This document shows positions 5,623 to 5,755 of a stretch of 5,755 nucleotides of DNA, one piece after another. The stretch spans positions 1-5,755 of the forward strand of contig CAAGRP010000335.1 in NCBI GenBank assembly GCA_900772685.1. The letters run 5' to 3'. The DNA is from Lachnospiraceae bacterium. GTDB lineage: Bacteria; Bacillota; Clostridia; Lachnospirales; Lachnospiraceae. The position numbers were made by a program, and so were the translations under genes. The notes under the pieces were generated by a model that saw nothing but the letters and a program-made list of their open reading frames with translations, made no database searches and was not told the origin of the DNA. The first letter of the stretch is position 1; the number at the start of each line of letters is the position of its first letter.

Positions 5623-5755
5623 ATGCTTAAAAGAAATAATTATGACCTACAGAGTGAAAAGGCTATCGAAAATGCATCTAATGTGATGATTTTACCGTAT
5701 TATAGAGAGGATGATCAGGATTCTCTTAGGAAGAGGTTAAAAGAACAGAAAATCC
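5623..5755 (+). CDS. Unidentified gene, 5' part, runs off the window
   Basis: An open frame continues without a stop from here to the right edge, reading MLKRNNYDLQSEKAIENASN and then a charged stretch (VMILPYYREDDQDSLRKRLKE). Codon use matches the operon, and it begins seven bases after the C45 stop, so it looks like the next operon member. The start is uncertain. ATG 5623 has only a weak GGGA very close by. ATG 5596 has none. GTG 5584 has AAAGGAAA (5571-5578) at good spacing but would overlap the C45 gene by 32 bases. I do not recognise the protein. The last residues, RKRLKEQKI, faintly resemble the first helix of the creatinase/prolidase N-domain seen in M24 peptidases, but the visible piece is too short to claim this. 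Confidence 0.5.
   Translation, partial: MLKRNNYDLQSEKAIENASNVMILPYYREDDQDSLRKRLKEQKI

Noticed and set aside
5615..5623. ATG at 5615 overlapping the C45 stop as the start of the next gene
   Set aside because: It reads ATG GGA TAA, an immediate stop.

Overview
The window looks like low-GC Firmicutes DNA, most likely from a Clostridia/Lachnospiraceae-type anaerobe. This rests on A/T-ending codons, very strong AAGGAGG-type ribosome binding sites before nearly every gene, short gaps between genes, and the protein families present. No rRNA, tRNA, CRISPR array, transposase or integrase is visible, so the assignment is inference from style only.

Positions 1 to about 80 hold, on the minus strand, a fragment of an AAA-ATPase-like/DUF1703-type protein. 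It is cut off both at the window edge and at its N-terminal side. Positions 81-194 are AT-rich and non-coding, and probably contain the promoter of the plus-strand operon. From 195 to the end, every gene is on the plus strand with gaps of about 7 to 90 bases. In order they are: a three-helix PQ-loop/SemiSWEET-like membrane protein (195-476); a serine beta-lactamase-fold hydrolase (499-1446); a NodB-fold polysaccharide deacetylase of the PuuE/HpPgdA-like type (1510-2445); a strong intergenic hairpin (2482-2509); a small protein starting MCAACG (2536-2853); a CobW/COG0523 metal-chaperone GTPase (2878-3960); a DUF1097-like membrane protein (3991-4518); a C45 acyl-CoA:6-APA acyltransferase-like Ntn hydrolase with a GTG start (4530-5615); and an unidentified gene running off the right edge.

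Taken together this looks like a catabolic or modification operon. It has three hydrolases of unrelated folds (serine penicillin-binding/beta-lactamase fold, metal-dependent carbohydrate-esterase-4 fold, and self-processing Ntn fold), all from families that act on amide or ester bonds. Two small membrane proteins could move substrate or product. A GTPase of the metal-chaperone superfamily, paired with a small CxxC protein, could supply metal to the deacetylase-like enzyme. The substrate cannot be read from the sequence. An N-acylated, lactam or cyclic-amide compound would fit all three enzyme families, but this is a hypothesis.
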